64,000 nucleotides of DNA from the NCBI RefSeq assembly GCF_000738005.1, contig NZ_JHAL01000002.1, positions 866,634 through 930,633 of the forward strand. Direction: 5' to 3'. The notes beneath the pieces are model-generated. The model was not told the origin of the DNA, ran no database searches, and saw nothing but the letters and a program-made list of their open reading frames with translations. Shown here in pieces: positions 28,633 to 38,280 of this stretch (its first letter is position 1; the number at the start of each line of letters is the position of its first letter). This stretch comes from Bifidobacterium crudilactis. GTDB lineage: Bacteria > Actinomycetota > Actinomycetes > Actinomycetales > Bifidobacteriaceae. The position numbers were made by a program, and so were the translations under genes.

Positions 28633-31110
28633 ATGACGAGTCCTGTTATTGGCACCCCTTGGAAGAAGCTGGATGCCCCAGTCTCCGACGAGACCCTGGA
28701 AGCCGTCGATAAGTATTGGCGTGCAGCCAATTACCTCTCCATTGGCCAGATTTACCTTCGTAGTAATCCACTGATGAAGGAACCGTTCACCCGCGAGGAC
28801 GTTAAGCATCGTCTGGTCGGGCACTGGGGAACCACCCCGGGTCTGAACTTCTTGATCGGCCATATCAACCGTCTTATCGCCGACCACCAGCAGAACACGG
28901 TTATCATCATGGGCCCGGGCCACGGCGGTCCTGCCGGCACCTCCCAGTCCTACCTGGATGGAACCTACACCGAGTACTTCCCGAAGATCACCAAAGACGA
29001 AGCCGGTCTTCAGAAGTTCTTCCGTCAGTTCTCCTACCCGGGCGGCATTCCTTCCCATTTCGCACCCGAGACACCAGGCTCCATCCACGAAGGTGGAGAG
29101 CTGGGTTACGCCTTGTCACACGCCTACGGCGCCGTGATGAACAACCCGAGCCTGTTCGTTCCTGCCATCGTCGGTGACGGCGAAGCCGAAACCGGCCCTC
29201 TGGCCACCGGCTGGCAGTCCAACAAGCTGGTCAACCCGCGTACCGACGGCATCGTGCTGCCGATCCTGCATCTCAACGGCTACAAGATCGCCAACCCGAC
29301 CATTCTTTCCCGCATCTCCGACGAAGAGCTTCACGAGTTCTTCCACGGCATGGGATACGAACCATATGAGTTCGTCGCAGGATTCGATGACGAGGACAGC
29401 CTCTCCATCCACCGTCGCTTCTCCGATCTCTTCGAGACCGTGTTCGACGAAATCTGCGAGATCAAGGCCACCGCGCAGACCGACGACATGACTCGTCCGT
29501 TCTACCCGATGATCATCTTCCGCACTCCCAAGGGCTGGACCTGCCCGAAGTTCATCGACGGCAAGAAGACCGAAGGCTCATGGCGCGCCCATCAGGTGCC
29601 GCTGGCTTCCGCCCGCGATACCGAGGCTCACTTCGAGGTCCTCAAGAACTGGCTGGAATCCTACAAGCCTGAAGAGCTCTTCGACGAGAACGGCACCGTT
29701 CGTTCCGACGTGCTGTCCTTCATGCCTGAAGGCGAGCTGCGTATCGGCGAGAACCCGAACGCCAACGGCGGTCGCATCCGCGAAGACCTGAAGCTCCCCG
29801 ACCTTGACGACTACGCAGTACGCGAGGTCGAAGAGTACGGGCACGGCTGGGGACAGCTCGAGGCGACTCGTCGTCTCGGCGTCTACACCCGCGACATCAT
29901 CAAGCTCAACCCGGATTCATTCCGTATCTTCGGGCCTGACGAAACCGCTTCGAACCGTCTCTCCGCCGCATACGAGGTCACCAGCAAGCAGTGGGATGCA
30001 GGTTATATCTCCGAGCAGGTCGACGAGAACATGAAGGTCACCGGTCAGGTCACCGAACAGCTCTCCGAGCACCAAATGGAAGGCTTCCTCGAGGGCTACC
30101 TCCTCACCGGCCGCCACGGCATCTGGAGCTCCTACGAGTCCTTCGTGCACGTCATCGACTCCATGCTCAACCAGCATGCGAAGTGGCTTGAGGCCACCGT
30201 GCGTGAGATTCCTTGGCGCAAGCCGATCTCCTCGGTGAACCTCCTGGTCAGCTCGCACGTATGGCGTCAGGATCACAATGGCTTCAGCCATCAGGATCCA
30301 GGCGTGATCGACATCCTGCTGAACAAGAACTTCAACAACGACCACGTTGTGGAGATCTACTTCCCAGCTGATTCGAACTTGCTGCTCGCCGTTTCCGAGC
30401 GTGCATACAAGTCCACGAACAAGATCAACGCCATCATCGCCGGCAAGCAGCCAGCAGCTACTTGGGTCTCCCTCGATGAAGCTCGCGCAGAGCTCGAGAA
30501 GGGGGCAGCCGAGTGGAAGTGGGCTTCCAACGTCAAGGACGGCGAGGACGTCGATATCGTGCTCGCAGCCGCAGGCGATGTTCCTACTCAGGAGCTCCTT
30601 GCTGCAGCTGACAAGCTGAACCAGCTTGGTGTGAAGTTCAGGTTCGTGAACGTTCTTGACCTGCTCAAGATCCAGAACGCCTCCGAGAACGACCAGGCCC
30701 TCAGCGATGCCGAGTTCACCGAACTCTTCAGCGCCGACAAGCCCGTCCTCTTCGCGTACCACTCCTATGCACGCGAGATTCGCGGACTCATCTGGGACCG
30801 TCCGAACCACGACAACTTCAACGTCCATGGCTACGAAGAGCAGGGCTCGACCACTACTCCGTACGACATGGTTCGCGTCAACAACATCGATCGTTACGAA
30901 CTCACCGCCGAAGCACTGCGTGCAGTCGACGCGGAGAAGTTCGCTTCGAAGATCGATGAACTCGAGAAGTTCCGTACCGAGGCGTTCCAGTACGCAGTGG
31001 ACAAGGGCTTCGATCACCCGGATTACACCGATTGGGTGTGGCCTGGCGTCAAGACCGAAATCCCAGGAGCCGTCACGGCTACTGCTGCAACCGCGGGCGA
31101 CAACGAGTGA
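28633..31110 (+). CDS. xfp: Xylulose-5-phosphate/fructose-6-phosphate phosphoketolase
   Basis: The key enzyme of the bifid shunt: it splits xylulose-5-phosphate or fructose-6-phosphate with phosphate to acetyl phosphate plus glyceraldehyde-3-phosphate or erythrose-4-phosphate. It uses thiamine diphosphate. The 825-residue length is standard. The N-terminus [40 protein letters not shown], the ThDP-binding [19 protein letters not shown] and [19 protein letters not shown] all match bifidobacterial Xfp. AGGAG lies before ATG 28633. Codon use is strongly biased, as expected for a very highly expressed gene, and a strong terminator follows. pta and ackA are next. Confidence 0.99.
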   Translation: MTSPVIGTPWKKLDAPVSDETLEAVDKYWRAANYLSIGQIYLRSNPLMKEPFTREDVKHRLVGHWGTTPGLNFLIGHINRLIADHQQNTVIIMGPGHGGPAGTSQSYLDGTYTEYFPKITKDEAGLQKFFRQFSYPGGIPSHFAPETPGSIHEGGELGYALSHAYGAVMNNPSLFVPAIVGDGEAETGPLATGWQSNKLVNPRTDGIVLPILHLNGYKIANPTILSRISDEELHEFFHGMGYEPYEFVAGFDDEDSLSIHRRFSDLFETVFDEICEIKATAQTDDMTRPFYPMIIFRTPKGWTCPKFIDGKKTEGSWRAHQVPLASARDTEAHFEVLKNWLESYKPEELFDENGTVRSDVLSFMPEGELRIGENPNANGGRIREDLKLPDLDDYAVREVEEYGHGWGQLEATRRLGVYTRDIIKLNPDSFRIFGPDETASNRLSAAYEVTSKQWDAGYISEQVDENMKVTGQVTEQLSEHQMEGFLEGYLLTGRHGIWSSYESFVHVIDSMLNQHAKWLEATVREIPWRKPISSVNLLVSSHVWRQDHNGFSHQDPGVIDILLNKNFNNDHVVEIYFPADSNLLLAVSERAYKSTNKINAIIAGKQPAATWVSLDEARAELEKGAAEWKWASNVKDGEDVDIVLAAAGDVPTQELLAAADKLNQLGVKFRFVNVLDLLKIQNASENDQALSDAEFTELFSADKPVLFAYHSYAREIRGLIWDRPNHDNFNVHGYEEQGSTTTPYDMVRVNNIDRYELTAEALRAVDAEKFASKIDELEKFRTEAFQYAVDKGFDHPDYTDWVWPGVKTEIPGAVTATAATAGDNE

Positions 31111-31140
31111 TGTGAATCGCTGACTCTCCGAGTTGATTGA

Positions 31141-31176
31141 GGGTTCCGAACGGATTTCCGTTCGGAACCCTTTGTT
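31141..31176 (+). terminator. Intrinsic terminator of xfp
   Basis: An uninterrupted inverted repeat of 13-14 bp (GGGTTCCGAACGG with CCGTTCGGAACCC) and a very short loop is followed by TTTGTTAT. It lies 30 nt after the xfp stop, so xfp is probably transcribed alone and pta from its own promoter. Confidence 0.9.
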
Positions 31177-31350
31177 ATATTCGCCTGAATGGTGATTCGT
31201 ATCACACAGGCGCACTACAATATGAGTTGCTAACCACAGAGCTGTCCAAGCAGCGATGAATTCACCGCAGTGCAGATGTAACGCCTGGTCAATACCTTGC
31301 GGTTGCAGATATTCGTTGCCGCTACACAGTCGTAGCAGCATGTCGTCCGA

Positions 31351-33039
31351 ATGGAGAGATCATTGAGTTTCCGCAGTGTATCCATACTCAGTCCAGAATC
31401 GGCCAATGGTCGCAATGTCGTCGCCTTGGGAGTCGCCGATGCCTTCGCGCGTCACGGTTCGACCACGATATTCCGCCCTTCAGCAGCAAGTAAGGATCCT
31501 TTCACGCGGATTCTGCTGGACACCGCCGATTCAGCCATTCCACTTGACGACTCCATAGGCGTCAGCCCCGAAGTCTTCCGCTCGCACGAGATGTCCATGC
31601 GTGCGGACATCGTCGCGAGGTATCACCACATCATCGATGCGAGAACGCTTGACAGCACGGTGATCGTCGGCACCGACAAGTCGCCCATCACGGACCCCGA
31701 GGAGTTCAGTCTCAACGCCAAAATCGCCGCCGACCTCCAATCCCCGGTTTTTCTGGCCGTATGCACGCTTCACCGCAATCCCGCCGAGCTGCTCGCAACC
31801 GTACATGCCTGCGAGGAGGCCGTTGACGAAGCAGGTTCGAAGGTTCTGGGACTGTTCGTGACAGGATGCTCACCTGAACGGCGCGAAGACACACTGAACG
31901 GTTTGCGCGAACTCCCCTATCAGGTATGGACGGTACCTCCGCAAACGGTCGACCCGCAGAGCGAAGACACGATTCGGCAGTCACTGGAAAGTTTCAGGCA
32001 ACAGGTGCCTGCAGACGAACTGATTCAGGCAAGCGAAGAGGACTGGAACATCCCGGTCACACCTCTGCAGTTCCAATATTCTCTATTGCACCAGGCAAAG
32101 GCCCATCATAAGACCATCGTTCTGCCCGAAGGCGAGGAGGACCGCATCATCCAGGCGGCGGACTTCCTGCTTGCCCGCGACATCGTCGATCTCATCATCG
32201 TCGGGGAACGCGAGTCGATACTCGAAAGAGGTGACGCTCTCGGTCTGACGCAGCTGCACAAGGCGAGCTTCCAATCACCGCACGAGGAGGAGCTGCTCGC
32301 CCAGATGACTACAGAACTATGCAGACTGCGCAGCAAGAAAGGCATGACCGAAGAGCAGGCACGCAAGACGCTCCAGGACGCCTCGTATTTCGGCACCATG
32401 CTGGTGGTGCTGGGCAAGGCGGACGGCCTGGTCTCTGGCTCGATAAACTCCACCGCAAACACCGTTCGCCCGGCTTTGCAGGCAATCAAGACCAAACCCG
32501 GCTCGTCATTGGTTTCAGGGGCCTTCCTGATGTGCTTCGACACCCACGTCGCACTGTTCGCCGACTGCGCCATCAATCCGAATCCCAACGCCCAGTGCCT
32601 TGCCGAAATCGCCATCCAGTCCGCGCAGACGGCGCAATCATTCGACATCGAACCCCGTATCGGAATGCTGTCGTATTCGACGCTCGGTTCGGGCAAGGGC
32701 CCGGATGTGGAACTCGTCGAGGAAGCCACCAAACTGCTGCGTGAGCAGGCACCCGAACTCCAGGTGGTTGGTCCGATCCAATTCGATGCCGCATGGTCGC
32801 CACAGGTCGCCGCAAGCAAGGCCCAGGGAGACCCCGTTGCCGGCAGAGTCAATGTCTTCGTATTCCCCGACCTCTCCGCCGGGAACATCGCATACAAGGC
32901 CGTCCAACGCTCATCAGGGGCGCTTGCGGTCGGACCCGTGCTGCAAGGACTGAACAAACCGGTCAACGATCTGTCACGTGGCGCAATGGTGCAGGACATC
33001 ATCAATACCGTTGCTCTCACAGCCGCTCAGGCAGACTGA
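31351..33039 (+). CDS. pta: Phosphate acetyltransferase
   Basis: Interconverts acetyl-CoA and acetyl phosphate, linking the phosphoketolase product to acetyl-CoA. About 562 residues. The N-terminal part is a DRTGG/BioD-like P-loop-derived domain (SILSPESANGRNVVALGVADAF). The C-terminal PTA_PTB domain has KTIVLPEGEEDRIIQAADFL, MLVVLGKADGLVSGSINSTANTVRPALQ and MLSYSTLGSGKGPDVELVEEAT. ATG 31351 lacks a ribosome-binding site of its own; TTG 31363 sits 6 nt after GGAG and may be the true start. It lies upstream of ackA by about 100 nt. Confidence 0.95.
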   Translation: MERSLSFRSVSILSPESANGRNVVALGVADAFARHGSTTIFRPSAASKDPFTRILLDTADSAIPLDDSIGVSPEVFRSHEMSMRADIVARYHHIIDARTLDSTVIVGTDKSPITDPEEFSLNAKIAADLQSPVFLAVCTLHRNPAELLATVHACEEAVDEAGSKVLGLFVTGCSPERREDTLNGLRELPYQVWTVPPQTVDPQSEDTIRQSLESFRQQVPADELIQASEEDWNIPVTPLQFQYSLLHQAKAHHKTIVLPEGEEDRIIQAADFLLARDIVDLIIVGERESILERGDALGLTQLHKASFQSPHEEELLAQMTTELCRLRSKKGMTEEQARKTLQDASYFGTMLVVLGKADGLVSGSINSTANTVRPALQAIKTKPGSSLVSGAFLMCFDTHVALFADCAINPNPNAQCLAEIAIQSAQTAQSFDIEPRIGMLSYSTLGSGKGPDVELVEEATKLLREQAPELQVVGPIQFDAAWSPQVAASKAQGDPVAGRVNVFVFPDLSAGNIAYKAVQRSSGALAVGPVLQGLNKPVNDLSRGAMVQDIINTVALTAAQAD

Positions 33040-33137
33040 TACCGCATTCCACAGCACTGTTTTGTAAGCCCCCGAGAGTAATCTCGCAACAGTAGGGAGC
33101 GTTCGCTCCAGTGTCATATCAACAGGAGGAAGCCATA

Positions 33138-34364
33138 ATGGCGAAAACCGTCCTAGTCATCAATTCGGGCTCTAGCTCAATCAAGTATCAACTCGTCGAT
33201 CTTGAATCAGGCGAAGGTCTCGCTTCCGGTCTTGTCGAAAAAATCGGCGAACCGTCAGACGGCCATTACAAGCATGAATACAACGGCGAAAAGCATGAGC
33301 TTGAGGAGCCGATTCCCGACCATGAAGTCGGTCTCAAACGAGTTCTGGAATTCTTCGAAGAGTACGGGCCAAGCATCCAGGAGGCGGGCATCGTCGCCGT
33401 TGGCCACCGTGTGGTCCAGGGAGGTTCGGTCTTCCCCAAGCCAGCTCTGGTAACCGATAAAACCATCGCACAGGTCAAGAACCTTGCAGTGCTCGCACCT
33501 CTGCACAACGGCCCCGAGGCAGTCGGCGCCGAAGTCATGCGCTCGCTGCTGCCCGACACGCCACAGGTCTTCGTATTCGACAGCTCCTTCTTCTTCGATT
33601 TGCCCAAGGCAGTCAGCACCTATGCTCTGAACAAGGACATCGCGGACGAATACCACATCCGACGCTACGGAGCCCACGGCACCAGCCACCAGTACGTCGG
33701 CTCATTGGTTCCTGAACTGATCGGCAAGCCGGCCGAAGGCCTCAAGCAAATCGTTCTGCACATCGGCAACGGCGCATCGGCCTCCGCCCAGATCTCTGGC
33801 AAGCCGGTGGAGACCTCGATGGGCCTCACGCCGCTCGAAGGTCTGGTCATGGGCGGACGCACCGGAGACATCGATCCCGCCGTCGTCTTCCATCTGATTC
33901 GCAACGCCCACATGAACGTGGACGAGCTGGACACGCTGTTCAACAAGCGTTCCGGTCTGACCGGCCTGACCGGTCACGGCGATATGCGCGAGATTCACCG
34001 CATGATTGCGGAGGGCGACGAGAACGCCAAGCTCGCGCTGGACATCTATGTGCATCGCATTGTCGGCTATATCGGCAACTATGTCGCTCAGATGGGCGGC
34101 GTGGACGTTATCACCTTCACCGCAGGTGTTGGCGAGAACGACGAAGTCGTGCGCAGAGAGGTCGCCAAGAAGCTTGCTCCATTCGGTGTGAAGATTGACC
34201 TTGAGAAGAACGACATCCGCTCCAAGGAGCCGCGCATCATCTCGACGCCTGACAGCAGCATCGCCATCTGCATCATTCCGACGAACGAGGAGCTTTCCAT
34301 CGCCCGTCAATCAGAGGTCATCGCCCGAGAAGGCGACTCATACGGCAACGTGTTCGCCAAGTAG
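33138..34364 (+). CDS. ackA: Acetate kinase
   Basis: Makes ATP and acetate from acetyl phosphate and ADP, the energy-yielding end of the bifid shunt. It has 408 residues. The signatures are TVLVINSGSSSIKYQLVDLE at the N-terminus, RYGAHGTSHQYVG, VLHIGNGASASAQISGKPVETSMGLTPLEGLVMGGRTGDIDPA-type sequence, and TFTAGVGENDEVVRREVAKKL. AGGAGG precedes ATG 33138. It follows pta in the same direction and ends in front of a strong hairpin. Confidence 0.98.
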   Translation: MAKTVLVINSGSSSIKYQLVDLESGEGLASGLVEKIGEPSDGHYKHEYNGEKHELEEPIPDHEVGLKRVLEFFEEYGPSIQEAGIVAVGHRVVQGGSVFPKPALVTDKTIAQVKNLAVLAPLHNGPEAVGAEVMRSLLPDTPQVFVFDSSFFFDLPKAVSTYALNKDIADEYHIRRYGAHGTSHQYVGSLVPELIGKPAEGLKQIVLHIGNGASASAQISGKPVETSMGLTPLEGLVMGGRTGDIDPAVVFHLIRNAHMNVDELDTLFNKRSGLTGLTGHGDMREIHRMIAEGDENAKLALDIYVHRIVGYIGNYVAQMGGVDVITFTAGVGENDEVVRREVAKKLAPFGVKIDLEKNDIRSKEPRIISTPDSSIAICIIPTNEELSIARQSEVIAREGDSYGNVFAK

Positions 34365-34400
34365 TGACGCAACGCCTATGACCTGCAGATAAGCGGTCAT

Positions 34401-34445
34401 CGTTTCGGCCTCCCGCTCTTATGAGATGAGCGGGAGGCCGAAACG
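34401..34445. terminator. Strong hairpin after ackA
   Basis: A perfect 18-bp inverted repeat (CGTTTCGGCCTCCCGCTC and its complement) with a 9-nt loop, 37 nt after ackA. It is symmetric and GC-rich, with AAA/TTT at the stem base rather than a long T-tail, so it may work in both directions between the convergent ackA and the phosphatase gene. Confidence 0.75.
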
Positions 34446-34489
34446 TATTCTGCTTGGCGGTACTCCGAACAGTGGCCATTCAGGAAAAA

Positions 34490-34557
34490 GATACCTGCAT
34501 CACAAGGACAGAATCCACGTAATTCTTCGGAAGAGCTGGCCTTGTGATGCAGGTATC
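34490..34557. repeat. Dispersed palindromic element, copy 4
   Basis: Arms GATACCTGCATCACAAGG and its exact complement (18 bp) enclose a 32-nt centre that still contains ACAG and CTGG of the family core. It lies between the ackA hairpin and the 3' end of the inositol-phosphatase-like gene. The arm differs from copies 1 and 3 at several positions, each matched by a complementary change. Confidence 0.85.
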
Positions 34558-34568
34558 GTATTCGGGGC

Positions 34569-35402
34569 TTAACTGTTCAGCGCATCAAGGACGGTCTGAT
34601 GAATCAAGCCGTTGCTGGCCAGGCCGTTGCCACCCCAGGGCCCGGGATTGCCGTTCAAATCCGTGAATCTGCCGCCTGCTTCGACAACCACCGGCACCAG
34701 GGCTGCCATATCGTACAAGTCGAGTTCAGGCTCTGCGGCGACATCCACAGCTCCTTGGGCGACCAGCATATACTGCCAGAAATCACCGAAACCACGCAGC
34801 CGCCACATACCATCCGTCAGAGTTATCAGACTATCCCTGTCGCCTCGCTCTTTCCACCCCGTCAACGATGACAGCGACATGGAGGCATCGGCGATATCCG
34901 CAACACCGGAGACGTGCAGACGGACCGCATGCTCCGGGTTCTCCCCCATGTATGCGCCGCCATCTTTGACGGCGAACCAGCGATTGTGCAGCATCGGAGA
35001 CGACACCACGCCGACCACGATGTCGTCACCGTCTTGAAGACCAATCAGCGTGGCCCACACCGGTACACCGCGAACAAAGTTCTTGGTGCCGTCGATGGGG
35101 TCAATTATCCAACGCCTGCCCGTTGATTCGGCCTTCCCGAGCTCTTCGCCATAGATACTGTCATCCGGCCTGCTCTCTCCCAGCATCGTACGTATCAGGC
35201 CCTCCGTCGCCCTGTCAGCGTCCGTGACCGGCGTATGGTCGGGCTTGTCCTGTACCCGCAGGTCCATGGCTCCGAAACGATGGGAGGTGAGCTGGTCGGC
35301 TGCATCGGCCATCTCCAATGCGAGCAGCAGATCGTCATAGTGCGGGTTGCCCTTCAATTCCTGCGTGAAGGATTGCTCGTCGTAAACCGTTTTCGCCACC
35401 AT
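34569..35402 (-). CDS. Inositol-phosphatase-family protein, possible histidinol-phosphatase
   Basis: A 277-residue Mg-dependent phosphomonoesterase of the IMPase fold. Metal-binding motifs are visible: HTPVTDADRATEGLIRTML, YGEELGKAES, and the signature WIIDPIDGTKNFVRGVPVWATLIGL (DPIDGT). The C-terminal block includes LYDMAALVPVVVEAGGRFTDLNG. The DGTKNFVRG form is close to HisN-type histinol-phosphate phosphatases, so a role in histidine synthesis is plausible. Inositol-1-phosphate or PAP phosphatase activity remains possible. It starts 14 nt after aroA in the same direction. Confidence 0.85.
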   Translation of the reverse strand: MVAKTVYDEQSFTQELKGNPHYDDLLLALEMADAADQLTSHRFGAMDLRVQDKPDHTPVTDADRATEGLIRTMLGESRPDDSIYGEELGKAESTGRRWIIDPIDGTKNFVRGVPVWATLIGLQDGDDIVVGVVSSPMLHNRWFAVKDGGAYMGENPEHAVRLHVSGVADIADASMSLSSLTGWKERGDRDSLITLTDGMWRLRGFGDFWQYMLVAQGAVDVAAEPELDLYDMAALVPVVVEAGGRFTDLNGNPGPWGGNGLASNGLIHQTVLDALNS

Positions 35403-35416
35403 TGAGGCGCCGCCTT

Positions 35417-36769
35417 TCAATTCTTGACATCCAGCAGGGAATGCCACATATCCACGAACTCCGGAAGGGTTTTGCTTGTCGTGCCGATATCGTCCACGGT
35501 GATGCCATGGACTCGTAGACCCAGCATCGCCGCAAAGGTCGCCATGCGGTGGTCCGCATAGCTCCGAAGCTCGGCAGGATGCAGACTCTCCTGAGGCACG
35601 GGCGTAATCGCAATACCCTCTGGCAGCTCTTCGGCATGACCGCCGATACGGTTGATTTCCTCAACCAGCGCTGCAAGGCGATTCGTCTCGTGGCCTCTGA
35701 GATGCCCGATGCCGAGCATACGTGTGGGAGCATCGGCAAACACCAGCAAGGCTGCAAGCGAAGGGGCTATCTCCCCTGCTGCGGACAAATCGAAATCTCC
35801 CAGCCCGTGAATGGTGCCGTCGGAAGTGACCTTGCACAGCAACTGCCCCTGGTCCGGAATCATTTCCACCTTCGCCCCCAGAGACTGCAGGTATCCGGGA
35901 AGGAGACCTCCGGGCTGGGTGGTGTGCTCAGGCCAATGAGGAACCTCCACGCTGCCGCCGGCAAGAAGCGCGGCACCGAGGAAAGGAGCCGCATTCGACA
36001 GGTCGGGTTCAATGCCGACGATGAAGGGCAACTGGACAGGCCCCGGTTCGACAAGCCATTCACGCTGATATTCATGGGCTTTTATCTGCACGCCGGCGTG
36101 TTTCACGTCATCGACGGTCATGCGGATGTGCGGAAGGCTCGGAAGTCTCTTTCCGGTGTGTTTGAGAATAATGCCGTGAGGAAAGGTCGATGCTGTCAGC
36201 AGCAATCCTGATATGAATTGCGACGAGGCTGAGGCGTCAATGCTGATTTTTCCTGAATTCCAGTGTTGTGGAGGTGTAAGTGTGAACGGCAGATACCCCT
36301 GCTGCCCGTGAAAGACGATGTCTGCACCAAGCTGTCGCAAACCGTCGAGCAACGGGGCCATCGGCCGTTGATATGCCTGGCTGTCCCCGTCGAAGGTCAC
36401 CGGACCGTCCGCGCTCATGGCGAGCCCGGGGACGAACCGCATCACGGTTCCTGCAAGACCGCAATCTATGGTGACATTTCCCTGGTAACGACCATCACTG
36501 GGAGCTTCGACTCTGACCGTGGTCGGGTCGGAGTGATTCGCAGTGATTCGAACACCAAGGGTTTCCAAAGCGCTGATCATCAACTCGGTGTCGCGCGAGC
36601 GCAACAGTCCCCGCAACTCGACGCTTTTGCGGCCTGCTGCCGCGAGCACGAGGTATCGGTTCGACAAGGACTTGCTGCCCGGTATGGGGACGTTGGCGTT
36701 CAGCGGACCGACGGGCTCCGGAGCCTGCCATGCTGCGCTGTTGCTTGAGTCTGTTGTCATACCTGACAT
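35417..36769 (-). CDS. aroA: 3-phosphoshikimate 1-carboxyvinyltransferase (EPSP synthase)
   Basis: Transfers the enolpyruvyl group of PEP to shikimate-3-phosphate, one step before AroC. It has 450 residues from ATG 36769, which follows GTGGAGAA. Active-site segments are NVPIPGSKSLSNRYLVLAA, LLRSRDTELMI, DCGLAGTVMRFVPGLA, ASSQFISGLLL and RMLGIGHLRGHETNRLAAL, with SYADHRMATFAAMLGL near the C-terminus. It is separate from the aroC-aroKB-aroQ group 20 kb away and is followed by the phosphatase gene. Confidence 0.97.
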   Translation of the reverse strand: MSGMTTDSSNSAAWQAPEPVGPLNANVPIPGSKSLSNRYLVLAAAGRKSVELRGLLRSRDTELMISALETLGVRITANHSDPTTVRVEAPSDGRYQGNVTIDCGLAGTVMRFVPGLAMSADGPVTFDGDSQAYQRPMAPLLDGLRQLGADIVFHGQQGYLPFTLTPPQHWNSGKISIDASASSQFISGLLLTASTFPHGIILKHTGKRLPSLPHIRMTVDDVKHAGVQIKAHEYQREWLVEPGPVQLPFIVGIEPDLSNAAPFLGAALLAGGSVEVPHWPEHTTQPGGLLPGYLQSLGAKVEMIPDQGQLLCKVTSDGTIHGLGDFDLSAAGEIAPSLAALLVFADAPTRMLGIGHLRGHETNRLAALVEEINRIGGHAEELPEGIAITPVPQESLHPAELRSYADHRMATFAAMLGLRVHGITVDDIGTTSKTLPEFVDMWHSLLDVKN

Positions 36770-36800
36770 GGTATCCGTTCTCCACGATTTTGGGTCGCCG

Positions 36801-36828
36801 GATTTCAGGAAACAGATTTCAGGAAACA
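36801..36828. repeat. 14-bp tandem duplication
   Basis: GATTTCAGGAAACA is present twice in direct tandem in the short region between the membrane-protein gene and aroA. It is upstream of aroA, where it may simply be a slippage duplication. Confidence 0.8.
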
Positions 36829-36868
36829 TTGTCCTGACGCCAGCTGTGAATGGCGTGCATTCCCCGTG

Positions 36869-38050
36869 CTACTGGTCCGCCGAAAGTCTCGATTCGACCA
36901 TAACCGGGTCGTCGCCGTCGACATGACCGGACGCGCTCTGTATGAAGACCAGCTGGGCCTGAACACGGTCTGCTTCGATTGCCGCGATCTGCCTGGAAAA
37001 CACGATGAACCAACCGAGGAACATCAGTCCGGCCAGAGCCTCCACATTGGTCAGGGTATTCGCGCCTTCAAGCCATATGACTCCTGCTGCCGCGCATAGC
37101 ACTATCGCCAGGTCGGATATCACATACATCGCCTTCGACAATTGCGGAGCAAGCCACGGCAACCCTATCAGCAGTATGCACATCAGCCCTGGGAGCCCCC
37201 TGGCGAAGACATTGTGCAGTATCGGATGGGGCGAATATCTGAAGCTGCCTATGCCGATGAAGGCAATCCCCGAACAGACCAGCAGCACCGATAGCAGTGT
37301 GGTGCGAAGCCTGAAATGATGTACTTCACCAGAGGCTTGAGGAAGATCATCGATTTTAGGGGCGGGCCTGTGGGAGGCCGACCATGCCAGGCGCATCCTA
37401 TGGGTCGCTCTCAACTCGGAAATCGCGAAGTAACTGATGATGATGATGCACACGCCTGCGAGAATCAATGTGGAGTTGAACATTCTCGCCGCAAAGGTGG
37501 TGCGGTCCCCCAGCTGCGAGAAATTATTGTGCCACCAATACGGGTCGTCCGTGGTCAGCCCTGCCGTGGAGACACCGGCCATGACGAATAGCGGCAGCAA
37601 GGACGCGATGGTTTTCGCGTCCATCAGGTCGGCCTGCACGAAAGTGATGTACCCGGCGATTCCGGCGAAAATGCCGCACACCCATGGGATGTATCCACTG
37701 AAAATCCGTACGCCCATCATGTCGTTCATGATGGCGAGGATGGCGTAAATCGAGAGGAATATCGTCGCCGCATACACCACGGACAAGGCGATAATCTCAA
37801 ACACACGCCTGATGGGAACCCACCACCCATTGCCCCCGCTGAGGGAACGGGAACGTCTTGAATACCCCACGATAAAGGACAGAACCCCGCATATGGCCAC
37901 TGCCGCCGAACCTACGATGAACACACGTCTGGTAACCAGCCATATCGCCGGAGCATTATCCATATAGAGCGTCATTGAAACCGCAGCGACCATCAGACAA
38001 AGTATGAAGGAAATCAAACCGGACGTCTCGGCACGTTGATGCCGCCCCAT
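36869..38050 (-). CDS. DUF998-like polytopic membrane protein
   Basis: A 393-residue protein with about ten hydrophobic helices. The block DDPYWWHNNFSQLGDRTTFAARMFNSTLILAGV, which places a conserved N-x-x-S-x-L-G motif between helices, resembles DUF998-type proteins. The first helices (GLISFILCLMVAAVSMTLYM, VFIVGSAAVAICGVLSFIVG) are followed by a basic loop. The C-terminal tail is acidic and soluble. No transporter signature is recognisable and the substrate is unknown. It is a minus-strand gene upstream of aroA, 99 nt away. Confidence 0.75.
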   Translation of the reverse strand: MGRHQRAETSGLISFILCLMVAAVSMTLYMDNAPAIWLVTRRVFIVGSAAVAICGVLSFIVGYSRRSRSLSGGNGWWVPIRRVFEIIALSVVYAATIFLSIYAILAIMNDMMGVRIFSGYIPWVCGIFAGIAGYITFVQADLMDAKTIASLLPLFVMAGVSTAGLTTDDPYWWHNNFSQLGDRTTFAARMFNSTLILAGVCIIIISYFAISELRATHRMRLAWSASHRPAPKIDDLPQASGEVHHFRLRTTLLSVLLVCSGIAFIGIGSFRYSPHPILHNVFARGLPGLMCILLIGLPWLAPQLSKAMYVISDLAIVLCAAAGVIWLEGANTLTNVEALAGLMFLGWFIVFSRQIAAIEADRVQAQLVFIQSASGHVDGDDPVMVESRLSADQ

Positions 38051-38190
38051 ATGCCCTCCTCCGATTGTTCACCGCTCCCCCGATTCTAGCCGCAACACGC
38101 TACGGGTATTTATGGGTTACAATATTATCTTGTGCTTGCAGCGCAGCTTCTTCGTGGAGCTCGCAGCGAGACACCGAGGTCTTCGGACAT

Positions 38191-38267
<77 letters not shown>

Positions 38268-38280
38268 TTGAGGTCTTATT

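Noticed and set aside
29917..31341. Minus-strand open frame opposite xfp
   Set aside because: It is a shadow caused by the strong codon bias of a highly expressed gene; it also crosses the xfp terminator.
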